Source: Daldinia sp. FL1419
Taxonomy: Eukaryota; Ascomycota; Sordariomycetes; Xylariales; Hypoxylaceae
Assembly (NCBI GenBank): GCA_025201765.1
Contig: MU623389.1
Coordinates: 62,001 to 126,000, forward strand
DNA length: 64,000 nt
Reading direction: 5' to 3'
Shown here: piece after piece, positions 33,715-45,881 of the stretch
How positions within the stretch are numbered: position 1 is the stretch's first letter
How the letters are laid out: the number at the start of each line of letters is the position of its first letter
Notes under the pieces: generated by a model
Told to the model about the DNA's origin: nothing
Databases searched by the model: none
The model's input: the letters and a program-made list of their open reading frames with translations, nothing else
Made by a program: the position numbers and the translations under genes

Positions 33715-34927
33715 GGAATTATTTTACAACATATGATACCCCATCTACGGCTATGTTTTGGTTGCCTGTGTTAGCATTTCATGAGCTTTGGATATTGACT
33801 TCGAAAAACAGCCGTGGTTATCTTGCGGCGAAGTAATTTTTGACATTTGGTATGAAGATTCTTTCTAGGCGAGTGGAGGAGGCGTTGCTTTTGAGAAAGA
33901 GCTTTCTGGGGGGATGAAATATTAGATACCCAGCTCCTGCGCGAGCTCATTCATCGACATACCTTGTCAATTCTTCTCCGTCGTTTTACTTTTGGTTTCA
34001 TTCAACAACATTCTTATTTTTCGCATTCCCAAATTCTTCTTCCGCGCGTCGTATAAGTGCGTTACAGCAAGAGTATCCGGAAAAAGGACCAGTGCATGTC
34101 TTGTATTACTCCTTCGCGTCCACTTATTTCCTTGGGCGTACTCTTTTTGTCCTACTATTCTCCTAGTATAAGGAGGCTATCAACAATTCGATTCTTAACA
34201 AGCGCGGAAGGTGATGACTTGTGGGAGGAGGCCGTGGGATTCAAAAGTGTTCGAGAGTAGGCGGAGGGCAACGAAGAAGTTACGGAGCGATTTTTTCTTT
34301 CTCATCTAACGGTCAACATTTACGGCTATGTGCTTATGTGTCACGATATCGGGAGAGTTCATATTTGCCTTCCCGGTTGGAGAGGATATCACCATTTTTT
34401 TGTGAAATAGTGCATCTTTGGCGCGAAGGCATCGAGTTTCTGATATTTTTTCTTGGCCTACAGTACGTGGGTGGTTACCGAACCCCTTTTGTTCTTTGAC
34501 GTTTCAACCTGAAGACGATTAGGTCAACCGAATTACACGTGTATGGTCTTGTTTTCAACTTGACAATATTTAATCGTGATTGGCCTTCTCACGTATAATT
34601 ATGATAGCTACCTGATAGCTACCTGATAACATGCAGCTTGCCTACATGTAGGTACGTAAATGCGCGTAGACGTACTAACCTAGAAGACTGAATTCGGAGG
34701 TCTAAAAAGGGGAGCAATACCTTAAAGTAAGCCCTAGTATAGCTCTAGCTTGGACCAATCGTAGCGCGCTTCGGCAATGCTATGATAAGATATAACGTCA
34801 TTGCCGAGTTCAGCTTCCAGAGCTCCGAACTTTTTCGTTATCAATCAACTAATTAACCTTAGCTCCATCCGAAACCTGGACACTTTGATGTTTGTTTCAC
34901 GATTAAACTTACAAGGCCAACGGCAAT
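33715..34927. other. Intergenic spacer before Etr1
   Basis: No gene is supported. Overlapping frames at 34057-34499 lack recognisable content. A doubled GATAGCTACCT word occurs at about 34603-34627. Confidence 0.5.
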
Positions 34928-36232
34928 ATGGCTAGCATCCGACCGCTTACGGCGCAAGGAATAACTAGCTCTCTAGCTAGAAGCTCAATTCGATCGGGTC
35001 AATATGGAGTCAATACGAGATTATTACCGGCGTTGAAGGGACAAGTTCGTTATAAGTCAGGACCGTACGGCTATACGCAAGCGAAGTCACTCGTGTTCAA
35101 CGAGTATGGCGAACCGAAAGATGTCCTGAAGTAAGTTACCGTTGCTTCTTCTGTCTCAAGATAGCTTTATAGATAGACTAACGAATTCTCCGTTCGCAGA
35201 CTCCACACACACTCCATCTCCCCGAGCCTCCCCTCCTCGTCCGTCCTCTTGCGCTCCCTCGCCGCCCCAATCAACCCCGCAGACGTAAACACCATCCAGG
35301 GAACCTACGGCGCCAAGCCCGCCTTTAGCACCCTTCTCGGCACCGCCGAACCCTCTGTCGTCCCCGGTAACGAAGGCGCTTTCGAAGTCGTCTCCTCGTC
35401 ATCCCCTGACCTCCAGCGCGGCGACTGGGTCATCCCTAAAAAGACCCAATTCGGTACCTGGCGCACCCACGCCCTCGCCCCCGCCGATGCTGTTATCAAA
35501 GTCGACAAGGAGGGCCTGAACCCGCTGCAAGTTGCGACCGTAGCCGTGAACCCGTGCTCCGCGTACCGCATGCTGAGGGACTACGTCAAGGAGCCCGGCC
35601 CCCTGCGCGAAGGCGATTGGTTCCTGCAGAACGGCGCGAACAGCGGCGTCGGGCGCGCGGCGATCCAGTTGGGTAAGTTGTGGGGGTACCGCAGCATCAA
35701 CGTCGTGCGCGCGCGGGACACCCCCGAGGACACGCAGAAACTCAAGGACGAGCTCGTCGCCCTGGGGGCCACGCACGTCGTTACCGAAGACGAGTTCCAG
35801 GCCCGCGAGTTCCGGGACCAGCTGGCGGAGTGGACGCGCGGGGCCCCGGAAGGCGTGCGTCTGGGCCTGAACTGCGTCGGTGGGAAAAGCGCTTCGAGTA
35901 TCGCCAAGGCGCTGGGTGTGGGTGGTACGATGGTCACGTACGGGGGCATGGCGAGGCAGCCGGTGACGCTGCCGACGGGCCTGCTTATTTTCAAGGATAT
36001 CCGGTTCGTAGGGTTCTGGCTGAGCCGATGGGCCGACGGGGATGCCGGGTCCAAGGCGCGCACGGTGGCGGAGATATTAGGGCTGGTGCGCGAGGGCAAG
36101 TTTAGGGATACGCCCGTCGTCGAGGTGCCCTGGCATTGGGAGACGGATGTTAAGGAGTTGAAGGATGCGGTGCAGGGCACGCTGCAGGGGTTTAGAGCTG
36201 GGAAGGGGGTTTTTGTGTTTAGGGATACGTGA
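34928..36232 (+). CDS. etr1: Mitochondrial trans-2-enoyl-CoA/ACP reductase
   Basis: Catalyses the last step of each cycle of mitochondrial type II fatty-acid synthesis (NADPH-dependent reduction of trans-2-enoyl thioesters), which feeds lipoic acid synthesis and respiratory competence. Exons 34928-35130 and 35200-36232 give 411 aa. Residues 1-45 are Arg/Ser-rich without acidic residues, a mitochondrial presequence. The protein is a zinc-less medium-chain dehydrogenase: NPADVNTIQGTYG near residue 95 contains the Tyr used for catalysis in the family, GNEGAFEV follows, and NSGVGRAAIQLGKLWGYRSINVVR is the Rossmann cofactor site. LNCVGGKSA and GGMARQPV continue the fold. The second exon is much more GC-rich than the surroundings, which produces long antisense open frames. 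Confidence 0.93.
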
Positions 36233-36795
36233 GCGAGGAGTGGGAAGTCTTATTTCTACGTGAGATGTTGGAGGCATCGTTGTTTCATTGACGTCTCGGA
36301 AAGAGGCGGTTGTCATGATATATTAGACGATACGGCTTGTACGAACTGCCCCGTCCCTAGAAGTACCTATTCCACAACGAATTTTCAAATTTAATCGCTT
36401 TTTTTGTCTTTGATTGCGCTATTGATAGATACATATCTACGATTCTCCGTCATCCACCCATCAGTCAACTCGCTGAACGCTAGTGCAGGTCCATGCTAGT
36501 TAATGAAAATTCATAAGAGAAGATGGGTTCCCTTGTTGACCCCGGGAGCAAAATATCTTGACCGACCGACCGACCAACCGACCAGCCGTTTGGCAGAAGA
36601 CTTCCACTCTGTCCCGCCTATCGAGTTATCAGAGTGGAAACAGAGCTATGACCGTCTCGGCGACTTGGGTGATACCAAATTTTTGACCCCGTCAAGATAA
36701 CTGTCGATCTTGTGGGAGAAGGGACGGGCGATGCGTGCGGGGATGCGCTTCAGGCGGCCACGGAGTTTACGGGATGCCTTGAGCAGCCTAGACTT
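36233..36795. other. Convergent spacer Etr1 / Ubc13
   Basis: No gene. Contains ACCGACCGACCGACC (about 36561-36585), a short GACC tandem run, and the probable 3' UTRs of both genes. Confidence 0.5.
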
Positions 36796-37464
36796 CTACT
36801 TGGGCGGCTGGGGGGCGGCGTAGGTTTTGGTCCACTCCTTGGCGGTTGCGATAGCTTTGTTCTCGTCCTCCTTCCAGCTCTTGGCGACGTCGGCAGCGAG
36901 GGGGTCGTCGGGATTCGGAGCGCCGAGGAGAGCTTGAATGGAGAGGAGGATGGTGCGAATCTGGAGGGCGGGCGACCAGTTATCTAGGGCACGAACGTGT
37001 TAATAAATCTATGGGGATTTTATGACGGCGTGGGATATGGGGGGACTCACTCTTCAACACGTCCAGACAGATACGTCCAAGCTTATCGACGTTGGGGTGG
37101 TAGATCTTGGTTAGGAAGCGGATCTTGGGCGGGACCATGGGGTAGTCATCTGTGAGGAACAACTCGAGCTTGAAAACACCCCCTGGAAGTTTTATTAGTC
37201 CACGGATCGACGGGGTTTATTTGGTTACACGGTGCACGAACCTTCGTATGGAGATCCAGAGGGGCCATGGATCTCGACGTCGAAATATCTGAGGTTGTCC
37301 TCGTGGGGAACGGCGCTGATACCAGGGACACTGCGAACGGGTCAGTTAGGCATCAAAGACCTTCCAGCAAACGGGCCCTAGCACGGGACCGGGGATCGGA
37401 GGAGATCTTACGGTTCGGTCATGAGACGTTCTGTCTCCTTGACGATACGCTTGGGCAACGCCAT
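36796..37464 (-). CDS. ubc13: Ubiquitin-conjugating enzyme E2 of the Ubc13 type
   Basis: Ubc13 forms K63-linked ubiquitin chains with an Mms2-like partner, in the error-free branch of post-replication repair. Exons 37464-37412, 37330-37242, 37182-37051 and 36983-36796 give 153 aa, the exact family length. Joins restore MTEP|VPGISAVPHEDN, GSPYE|GGVFKLELFL and DVLK|NNWSPALQIRTILL. The catalytic region reads HPNVDKLGRICLDVLK with the active-site Cys, preceded by the HPN motif. The Ubc13-specific Met is seen in YPMVPPKIRFL. The C-terminal exon ends in APQPPK. The second repair-linked gene in the window with Nse4, though not adjacent. Confidence 0.96.
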
Positions 37465-39243
37465 CCTGTTACTAGCGTCGGCGTTGGCGTCAGTATCGGG
37501 GTCGGAGTCAGTATCAGGGTCGGTGTCGGTGTTAACGTGTTTACTGAAGGATGTAAAGATTGAAAAGAATGATGCTCTATTACAATGACCTTTAGTCGCT
37601 ACAGTAAAAGGAGCCCCAAGAAGTTCGAGCGGGCTGAAACCTAACCAATCCGGGGCTACTATATTGTCGAATCGAGAGGGCTCAGAGCCACGATGTGTTA
37701 CGAGAGTGTATACTGGTACTGGTGGCTCGGGAAGAGAAGGGTTTGTTAGCACCCTGATTTATCTTCTGCAACGGAGTGCTACTTTTGATTTGTTAGTGCG
37801 CTGAGCTGTAGTTTGCTGCTTCGGAGGGAATGCCGGGTTGGTCACGGACTATACGGTAGACGATAGACAGACGATAGACGGACGACCGGTGTGTTCAAAA
37901 GAGGTATAAGATGAGGTAGTTTGGAAAGCAGAAAAAAAGAAAGAGGAATAGAGAGATTTACCAACCGATAAAACACCACCTAATCTGCCTGAAGCTCGCG
38001 TTTAGGCCGGGAAGATGATTTGCTAATTTGTCTGGATTTGAAGGAAGTTGGCAAGACAAAAAGAAGCTGAGTCTGACGAGTTAGCGATTAACGGGGCTTC
38101 CAAGTGGGAATCTCTAGGTTAAGCGGAATCAAAGTGGGATGTCCTTGCGATAAGGTTCGGTTGCACTACCAGATTAACGGGTTGTTTGTAACTTTGTAAC
38201 TATCCCAAATAGAAAGCGGGCTGTTAGGTAAACCGGATAACATGTATACCGTAATTACCTAAATACCGTAATTACCTAAGTATGTACTTTTCCAACTAAC
38301 GTTACGGAACAAAGAAGAACAATTGAAACTACTTCCTACCTACCTACCTACCTCTAACTTATGCTATCTGGGTTGGTATATCTAGGTACTTTCTACCCTC
38401 ATTCACCTGGTCGCTGATGCTCCTATGCCAAAAATGTAACCTAGAAATCATTAACTAGGAATAGACTTGTATGTGAGTGATAATCCAACTATGAGCCTGG
38501 TGATATGCCAACATATATCATTTGTTCTTACGAGTCGAGCTAATGCTTACTATGCCAGCTGCCTTCTCATGTCTAATGGTAAACATCATTATGCAAGTGT
38601 AACGGATCTCGTAGTAATTTCAATGTCGTAACGGATGAGGGGCAAGTGACCAGCGACGGCACCTTACCTAATCCAGTTTTTAATATTTAAAAGGGTTTAA
38701 CGTTAGTTACCTACCTGAGCTACATAGGTACATAAGTTAGGTGGTAGTTACCTGAAAGTTACACAACGTATTCAACTTGAGGCTGTTCTATCGATAACGG
38801 ATCACGGCGCATCTTGCGCGCTGACAATCATCGAGGTTCTGTATCCTGACCTATCCGGCTTGAGTACTTAGTTACCTAGCTACCTACCTACCTACCTACG
38901 TAAAGTATTCAATCTTACAATCTTACACTGTACTTTCACAACGTCACATCACGTATGAATGGCCCTGAGTCTCACTTACATATGAGATATCATATTCACC
39001 CTTCTCGGCCTTTCCAGGAGCCTTAATGATGCCTTACGCTGTTTACGCCTTATTTGTTACCCAGCGACGCGCCCGGTGTATCTGATAAAACCTAATGGAG
39101 AGTTGAAGAGTCGACAGAGACGTGCCGGTTAAGAGATACGTGTACGAACGAGTAAAGGATGGGCCGTGGCGTAATGCGAAATTCATCGATAATTCGATGT
39201 TTCGTCACCAAGCTCATATGCTTCCACTAATTAAACAATCATC
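37465..39243. other. Divergent promoter region, Ubc13 / WDR59-like
   Basis: 1.8 kb. Immediately upstream of Ubc13 is a GTCGGT/GTCAGT/ATC imperfect repeat (37476-37538). A 17-bp word ending in GTAATTACCTAA is doubled at about 38246-38280. TACC runs occur at 38336-38353 and 38879-38899. I see no gene; the open frame at 39122-39334 overlaps the true first exon of the next gene in another frame. Confidence 0.5.
37476..37540. repeat. Imperfect 6/12-bp GTCGGN repeat in the Ubc13 leader
   Basis: Variants of GTCGGTGTCGGT and GTCAGTATC are repeated about ten times directly upstream of the Ubc13 ATG. On the minus strand the frame is open into Ubc13 and would read Asp-Thr/Pro/Ala repeats, but no in-frame ATG is present upstream, so it is treated as leader. 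Confidence 0.6.
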
Positions 39244-42200
39244 ATGCCTTCGAGTTTCGCCCGCATCTTGGATTCTTCCAAGGAGAATGCTCCCAAGTCC
39301 GCTTACGACAGCGAGAGCTTCGATGTTAATGTAACCATCCACGTCGATGGTCTAGTCGGATCGGCTACTATATCACCAAGTGGTCGTGACGTTGCCCTCG
39401 CATCGTGAGTTAATAGCATTGTATCCACCTCGCAATTTGTATATACTTATGGTATCTAAAGCCCCGAAGGTCTAGCCATTATCGACCTCGACGCCCCTTA
39501 CAATCCACCCCGCCGATTAAGCAGTCATGGACACCCATGGCTGGTAGTCGACGTGCAATGGTCGCCCTTTGCGGCCCGGGACTACTGGGTGGCGTCGACG
39601 GCCAACCATCGCTGTCTAGTTTGGAATTTGAATCTAAGAGAGGATTCCGCAACGGGAGCCATCGAACACTCTCTTCAAGGCCATAGTAGGGCGATTACAG
39701 ATATCAACTTTTCAGCTCATCATCCTGATATGCTCGCCACCTGCGCCGTCGACGGTTATGTGCATTGCTGGGATCTGCGGAGACCTAAGCAGCCAGTCCT
39801 GTCTTTTTGCGACTGGTTCGCTGGGGCTACGCAAGTCAAGTATAATCGACAAGATCCCAACGTGCTCGCCTCGTCTCACGATAGGTGGCTACACATTTGG
39901 GACGAGAGAAAACCATCTACCCCTCTCAAGTCTATCAGCGCGCATACTTCTAAAATTTACGGCCTTGATTGGAACCGTAGCAAAGCGACCAGCATCGTAA
40001 CTTGTTCCTTGGACAAGTGTATCAAGTTCTGGGACTATAGCGTATCCGAAGAACCGGAGAGGATTATACGAACAGATTTTCCCGTATGGCGTGCCCGGCA
40101 CACTCCTTTTGGCTACGGCCTGCTAGCCATGCCTCAAAATGATCCAGGAAATCTTTACTTATACGATGCTCGGCGTACTGAAGGGGAGGCGCTAGACGAT
40201 GCCATAAGCCCATGTAAAACCTTCCCTGGACATGGAAGCCACAAGGTCAAAGAATTCTTGTGGAGGTGTCGTGGGTCAGTCTCGGATGACGGGGTAGACG
40301 AGCGAGAATTCCAGCTCGTATCTTGGGGCGAAGACAATGAATTGCGCCTCCACAGAATAGAACAACAGACCCTGGAGTCCGTTGGACATATAAGGGGTGG
40401 TCTAGCTCGAAATATAAATATCACAAGAAAAGGAGCTGCGTATAAAACATATAGGGCTATTGACGACAACGCCAATAGAGAGAAGAGAACAGCTACCATG
40501 AGCGATCCTCGCCCCGGAAGTGGCGGAAGCCAGTTTCATCGTAGCGCTCTTACTATGGGGATGCAGACGATGTCATCAAATTATCCCCGCTCGGGCGGCG
40601 TGATGCCAAGCTGGAAAGGTCCGTCGATGAAAGCAAAAACCGTCGCAGGCAAGGTAATCGATCGAAGCCTCGACCAGCTTGGCTGGATGAAAGGCATCAC
40701 GATGAGCAAGAGGTCGGGGATCATTAGAGCCTCTCAGAGAAAGGAATCTAGAGGCTCTGACATGTTTGGACATAATTTTCACGACGAGCACTGGGCCGAA
40801 CCCGAAACGCTACAAGAAGAAATTGTTCGTGTCAATCAGCAGATGCCAAATGTTAAATGGGATAACGTAGATATGGATGCTCTTAGCCTAAGAGCTTCTT
40901 TGAAGGGTCCTTGGGGCGCGGACGGCGATACCATCTTTATCAAAGTCAGAGTAGACATCCCCAGGAATTACCCGAAATCAAGAGCCCCGAAGTTCATGGT
41001 TGAGAAAACAGCCTTGATGTCCGACCAGACGCACAAGAAGCTCGAACAAGAAATCCATCAGCTCGTAAGCCAATTCTCGAAGAAGCGACAAAACTGTCTC
41101 GAGGTAGCTTTTAGTTACCTCCTTGGAGAAGTCGACCTATCTAGTAGCGACTCGCTTTTCAAGAATGTTAAAGATCTAGACGACGACTTCGGTGGGCTTG
41201 GCGACGAAAGTTCAAGCGAGGAGGAGGATAATGATATACCCGCTGGCGGATCTGCCACCATGTCCCAAGAGCTGACTGCAAGCACTGAGCTGGATGCTAC
41301 ACTTGCTCCTACTAATAGACCCACTATACCGCCAATGCCGCGCTTGTGTGGCGCTCGCTTCTCGAACGACGGAAGGCTGGTCTGTTTTTTTCCTACCAAG
41401 GAAGAAAAAGCCAGAATTTCCTTCTTTCCCACCGCAGATTCTTATAGGGAACGCCCCAAGGGCGAACCTAGCTTCGCGGGTTTTGGTAGACTCCAGCAGG
41501 AGTCCACCGCCCCGAGAAATAGGTATACAAACGATGATATCTCAGCGACGGAGGATCAATCTGACTCAGAAGACGCAGAAGATTCCTCGAGTTCCAGCGA
41601 CTCGGAAACTACGTATATGCATAAGATAAACATGTGGTACCTTCCAGGTCGACGCTTTAGGAAGACGTTTAGTGGCAGTTATTCCTTGCACTCAAGTGGT
41701 GGGGGAACTGGCATCGGCACGGGCACTGGTACAGGCACTAGTAAACGTCGTCCGGCTAAGCCTAAGAATATTGTATCCATTTACAATGTCGCTAATGAGT
41801 TGCCTTCTATGCAGGAGTTTGCTCAAGAGTATTGCATATTTGGCGATGGATCGGACGTGTGCACCCATAATGCAGCCGTGGCAGAGAAACATGGTCGATC
41901 CGACCTAGTAGACGTTTGGAATTACGCAGCGTTGTTGCTCCGGAAGGACATCCCACTCGAGCTTTTGGGTGATGGCCGGGGGAACGAATCGATACTCGTC
42001 GTCGCGAGAGACGCTGTCGCTCGTTTTGGCGACAATTCGTCGTCTCCAAGTTCTGGTACCACAGCCTTAACTGGCCGTGTCAAATGGGGTCACCATCCTC
42101 TCGCAACGAGCTTAATTGACGATCTCCTTTCTTATTTCGAGAAGATGGCCGATGTGCAAATGCTTGCTATGCTCTCATGCATATTCAGCGAGTCATCGAC

Positions 42201-43779
42201 TGAAGATAGTGTTGCCTACGCGGAATCACATCTTACTCAACCCGAAACACCTCTTCCAATGAAGGCACCGTCCTTCTCTTTGGATTATTTCCCCACCGAT
42301 GCTTCTCTTTGGCACGCCGGCATCTATAATCATAAGAGCCAAGCTAACTCGGCAATTTCTACCCCTAAGACACTACACACACCCGTGAATCTTGCTGGCT
42401 CATATGGCTCAGAAGACGTAACATGGGGCGGCGATCCAAAGTCCAATTCTTATTCTTGTGGAGAGACACCCCCGACAATGACGCCTCATGAAACGAACGG
42501 CGATCCAACGCAGAGTTTGGCCGCATCTCCTGATAATAGACTATTAAGTCGCGCAAATACCGCCTTGACTGCGGGCTTAGCTAGTTTTCCTAGGGCGTTT
42601 GCGAGTGTTGCGTCGACATCGCCCCCTAGCCGAAAACGCCCTAGCCCTGGAGAGACATTCCTATCCAACCTCGCGCCAACCAATATCACATGGGGCGGTT
42701 CGACAATTCTGGGTCCTACATCCGAACCATCGGGCACTGCACGTAACTCGTACTCTGACGATGACGTGCGAAGTGATGATACAGTGCCTTTATTATGCTT
42801 TGGTATTTCTACGGAGTTGGAGGACCAATCCATATTCGATGACGACGGCTGGCTCGGTGTTCCCTTTCTCGAGCCTACCCGTCATGCTATATATGCGAGC
42901 TACCGCTACGCGTATGCAGAAATACTACAAATGTGGAACCAACCGTTGGCTCGACTTGAGATCTTGAAATTCAACGTGCTCAAAGAAGATCCCCTTGGAC
43001 CTCGAGCTACTAGTTTCGCGGGTTCGGGGGCTACTAGCTTCCACGAGTATCATAGCGCTGAGAATTTGAGCCATAGCTCTCGTTCGCATCACGGCGCCAA
43101 CTCACCTATTGTATTGGGCAAGAAGGAGTTGTTACAGTCGTTGATTACTTCTGACAAAGGCATCGATGTGACCGGTATTTGCCGTGTACACGAAACCCAC
43201 CTAGACCCCGTTCGATCGACGCATGCTAGCGCGGCGCTTGGGGGTGCAGTTGGCACTTGTGATCGTTGCAAACGCACGCAGATGCAATTGCTGTGCGTAT
43301 TCTGCAACGAGCCTATAGACGCGCTCTATCCTCCTTGTCTTGCATGTGGTTGTGCTAGTCATGAGGCCTGTATAGCGCAATGGCACGAGGCCGGGGAGAC
43401 CGAGTGTCCTGCTGGTGACGAATGCAACTGTATCGAGGAAGCAAGCCACGGCCAAGTCGAGACATGGGCCTCGATTTACGGAATTGTGGAGCGGACGAAG
43501 AATCAAAAACAGTCAGAGATTGATCTAGAGGGTAAATATGGTATCTATAAGCGCCGCTCGATTGATAGGCACGACTGGGAGAAGATTGCCAGCGGCGCGC
43601 AGATACCCCTTGCGGACGGGCAGGGTAAGCCTCTGGACCAGCAGCAGCCTCTACCCCAGAACCCGATGTCAGCTGCAAGGATCAGCCTCGGGAATAAGCT
43701 AAGGAAGTCAGCGGGTAACTGGGGGAGTACGACATCGTTAAGAAAGAAGTCAGGTTCAGGACCTAGTAATAGACGATAA
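39244..43779 (+). CDS. WDR59/Mtc5 orthologue, GATOR2 (SEACAT) subunit
   Basis: GATOR2 (SEACAT in yeast) opposes the GATOR1/SEACIT GAP and promotes TORC1 signalling at the vacuole. Exons 39244-39404 and 39462-43779 give 1492 aa; the join reads LAS|PEGLAIIDLDAP. The N-terminal WD40 propeller spans about residues 40-400 (GHSRAITDINFSAHHPD, CAVDGYVHCWDLR, SLDKCIKFWDYS). An RWD domain follows at about 500-620 (LQEEIVRVNQQMPNVKW, RVDIPRNYPKSRAPKF). A long Ser/Asp-rich middle contains a TG repeat (GTGIGTGTGTGTS). The C-terminal RING/zinc-ribbon has paired cysteines from CDRCKRTQ and CVFCNEP to PPCLACGCASHEACIAQWH and CPAGDECNC. WD40-RWD-RING order is the WDR59 signature. Confidence 0.9.
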
Positions 43780-44118
43780 ATGTAAGTTCGGATGCTTGTA
43801 ACTATAGATATGGTGTACGAATATACGGCAGATTCTAACAGGAGATCCTATAACTTATCCTGGTAGAAGAGGGGATTCCGAGGTTGGTCGTGTAAATCAA
43901 GGGGTTCATTGTAATGTGTGATTCTTAAAGGATACGATATCGGTAGAAGAGCTTCGGGTCATAACCTATGAATTAGGTTTCTAGGTGTTTTTATTACAAC
44001 ACTTACGAACATTAAATTAAAAGTTGCTTCACTTTCAACCGTTTTCATTACTCGTTAAATAATAGTATCTTGTACACATTAAAGCCACCTCGTCCTCGCA
44101 TACTACGCTTCAACCTAA
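43780..44118. other. Convergent spacer
   Basis: 3' region of the WDR59-like gene, AT-rich. No gene seen. Confidence 0.5.
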
Positions 44119-44515
44119 CTAAGTCTGCTCCACCATACCAGACTCGCGTCTCTCACGCTTTGCTCTAGGTAGAGCAGGTTCGCCCGACTCAACACGTGCA
44201 CATCTGCACGCACCGCGACGTCGGGTCGTAGTGACAGGCGACGTTTCCACCGGAGCATTGACATCTTGATGGGGGAGGTAGTTAATAGAATAGGTCTGGT
44301 AGATGGCAAGGAAAGGGACGGCGGAATGATATACGTACAGGTCTTGACACGGGTTATCTAACCCTGCGCTGCATGTCATGCGCTTCGTTAGGGGTAGGCT
44401 AGCGCCGGAGACGTAGGTGGCGAGGAGGATGGGGAGGAAGGTTGTTAGTGTACGCTGTGGCTTGGTTAGATGTATTTATGATGAAAGAAAGTATAGGTAT
44501 ACTAGGTACCCTCAT
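44119..44515 (-). CDS. Candidate small secreted protein with a 6-nt first coding exon
   Basis: Proposed exons 44515-44510 and 44454-44119 give 113 aa. The long second frame has no upstream ATG before its stop; splicing a 55-bp GT-AG intron (donor GTACCT, branch-like CTAAC, acceptor CACAG) adds Met-Arg and yields MRRTLTTFLPILLATYVSGA, a textbook signal peptide. It is followed by LTKR, a possible Kex2 site, then MTCSAGLDNPCQD. The mature part has four Cys and an Arg-rich tail with several dibasic sites (TRRRG, AKRERR). I recognise no family. The exon model is inference, but the signal peptide emerging exactly at the splice join is good evidence. Confidence 0.5.
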
Positions 44516-44872
44516 CTTGGATGGTATAGTATAATCGCGTTCCTATCGTGAGAAGTAGGGAAAAGTTACTCGTGTGCTGAGTGAGGTAGGTATGGCGTGC
44601 TATGCGGCTCTCAGAGTTGTTCCTCGCTTGCCATTTATACTATACCTACCTCCCCCTTATATACCCCTGACCTTTCCAACACCACACCGTATATACATAC
44701 CAGCGAGTCGATGTCATGTCATGCCATGTCATGTCATATCCTACCTACGTAGGAAACAAACCAAAACCACGTCACGGCCAGCCATACGATGCGGTTGTAG
44801 ATGAAGATCGACGACTAGATTAACTGCCTGCGCGGGTCGCATTCCTAGGTATGAAAAGCCCAGCCCGAGCGT
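44516..44872. other. Spacer upstream of the small secreted protein
   Basis: Holds the presumed promoter. An ATGTC pentamer repeat (ATGTCATGTCATGCCATGTC) lies at about 44711-44733. No gene seen. Confidence 0.5.
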
Positions 44873-45361
44873 CTATATTATCCCACCAACCCTATCCCGC
44901 GCGTAGAGTAGTCTAGAATAGACCTCGCCGTCGTGTCTGGGATATACGACGCCGCGGCGGGAAATCTGCCGAAGGGGGCAGGGGGGGCGATAATCATTCT
45001 CGTCGGTCTCTAGAACGCCCCAGGGTAGTTTATGTCGATTATATGCTACTTCTAGGTTGTTCTGCCCCCAGAACATGACGGTAGGAAATCGGGACGGGAT
45101 GGGGGAGACCTGGTTATTATTATTCAGTTTAACCGGGAGCCTGGATGCGGCGTTGCAGCAGAGGTCCGTCGTGCTGGTTTGGGTATTCGACGGCGTTGGA
45201 TGCGACGCTGTGGCTGTTAGGCTGTGTAGACAGGTAGATCGCGGCGAAGCTTTTTGGAAATGCTCGTTTAGCAGATAAGGTATCTGGGTGTGTTGCGCAT
45301 AAGGGTGTTCTTTCGCGGGATATGATCCGTATATTACTATATTTGAGTCTATACTCCTTAT
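44873..45361 (-). other. Stop-free 162-codon frame, possible exon
   Basis: On the minus strand a frame runs from 45361 to a TAG at 44873 without a stop. It has no ATG until about two thirds along (TVMFWGQNN at 45076), so it would need an upstream exon or be a chance frame in GC-richer DNA. The last 67 residues (for example KLPWGVLETDENDYRPP and RRGVVYPRHDGEVYSRLL) look protein-like. No family recognised. Either an unannotated exon or the remains of one. Confidence 0.25.
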
Positions 45362-45881
45362 TCACACCTAACCATAGCTGATTGATACTTGGGGATAGGG
45401 GCAACACGAGTTTTTAGGATCAATTGTTCCATTACCTAAAGGATCACGTACAAGCAGAAATTGATAGAAATCGCCAGGAGATATTATTATGGCCGATATA
45501 CTACGAAACAAGTAACCGTGACGTTGATTGATCGTCACGTATTTGGTTTAGGCAATTAAGAATCAATTCTGTTGGGACGAAGATTACCTAGGTAACCTAG
45601 ACTCATGTCGACAGGCATTCGAGATATACCGTAGATCCCGGGCTTGGCATTTGATATCGTACAATCCTTTAAGTAACCGGTTGTATCACAACGCCTATAT
45701 TCCTACGAACTCCTATATTACATCACCGGGCTTAAAAGTCCAATTGGCGAAACACCAGGGCTGGATGATTCCAGGGCCATAGTTGTGATAAGAGCCCTAG
45801 AGTCCCGTTACATATGCTTGTATTCATCACCGGGATTATCTTTTCCTCACCCAGCGCTCCGATCATCGCTATACGGAAAAA
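45362..45881. other. Spacer downstream of GAD
   Basis: No gene. AT-rich, with TTACCTAGGTAACCTAG at about 45585-45601. Confidence 0.5.

Noticed and set aside
35581..36180. Antisense gene of about 199 codons opposite Etr1
   Set aside because: It mirrors a GC-rich exon whose codon bias suppresses antisense stops; no family content and no independent start context.
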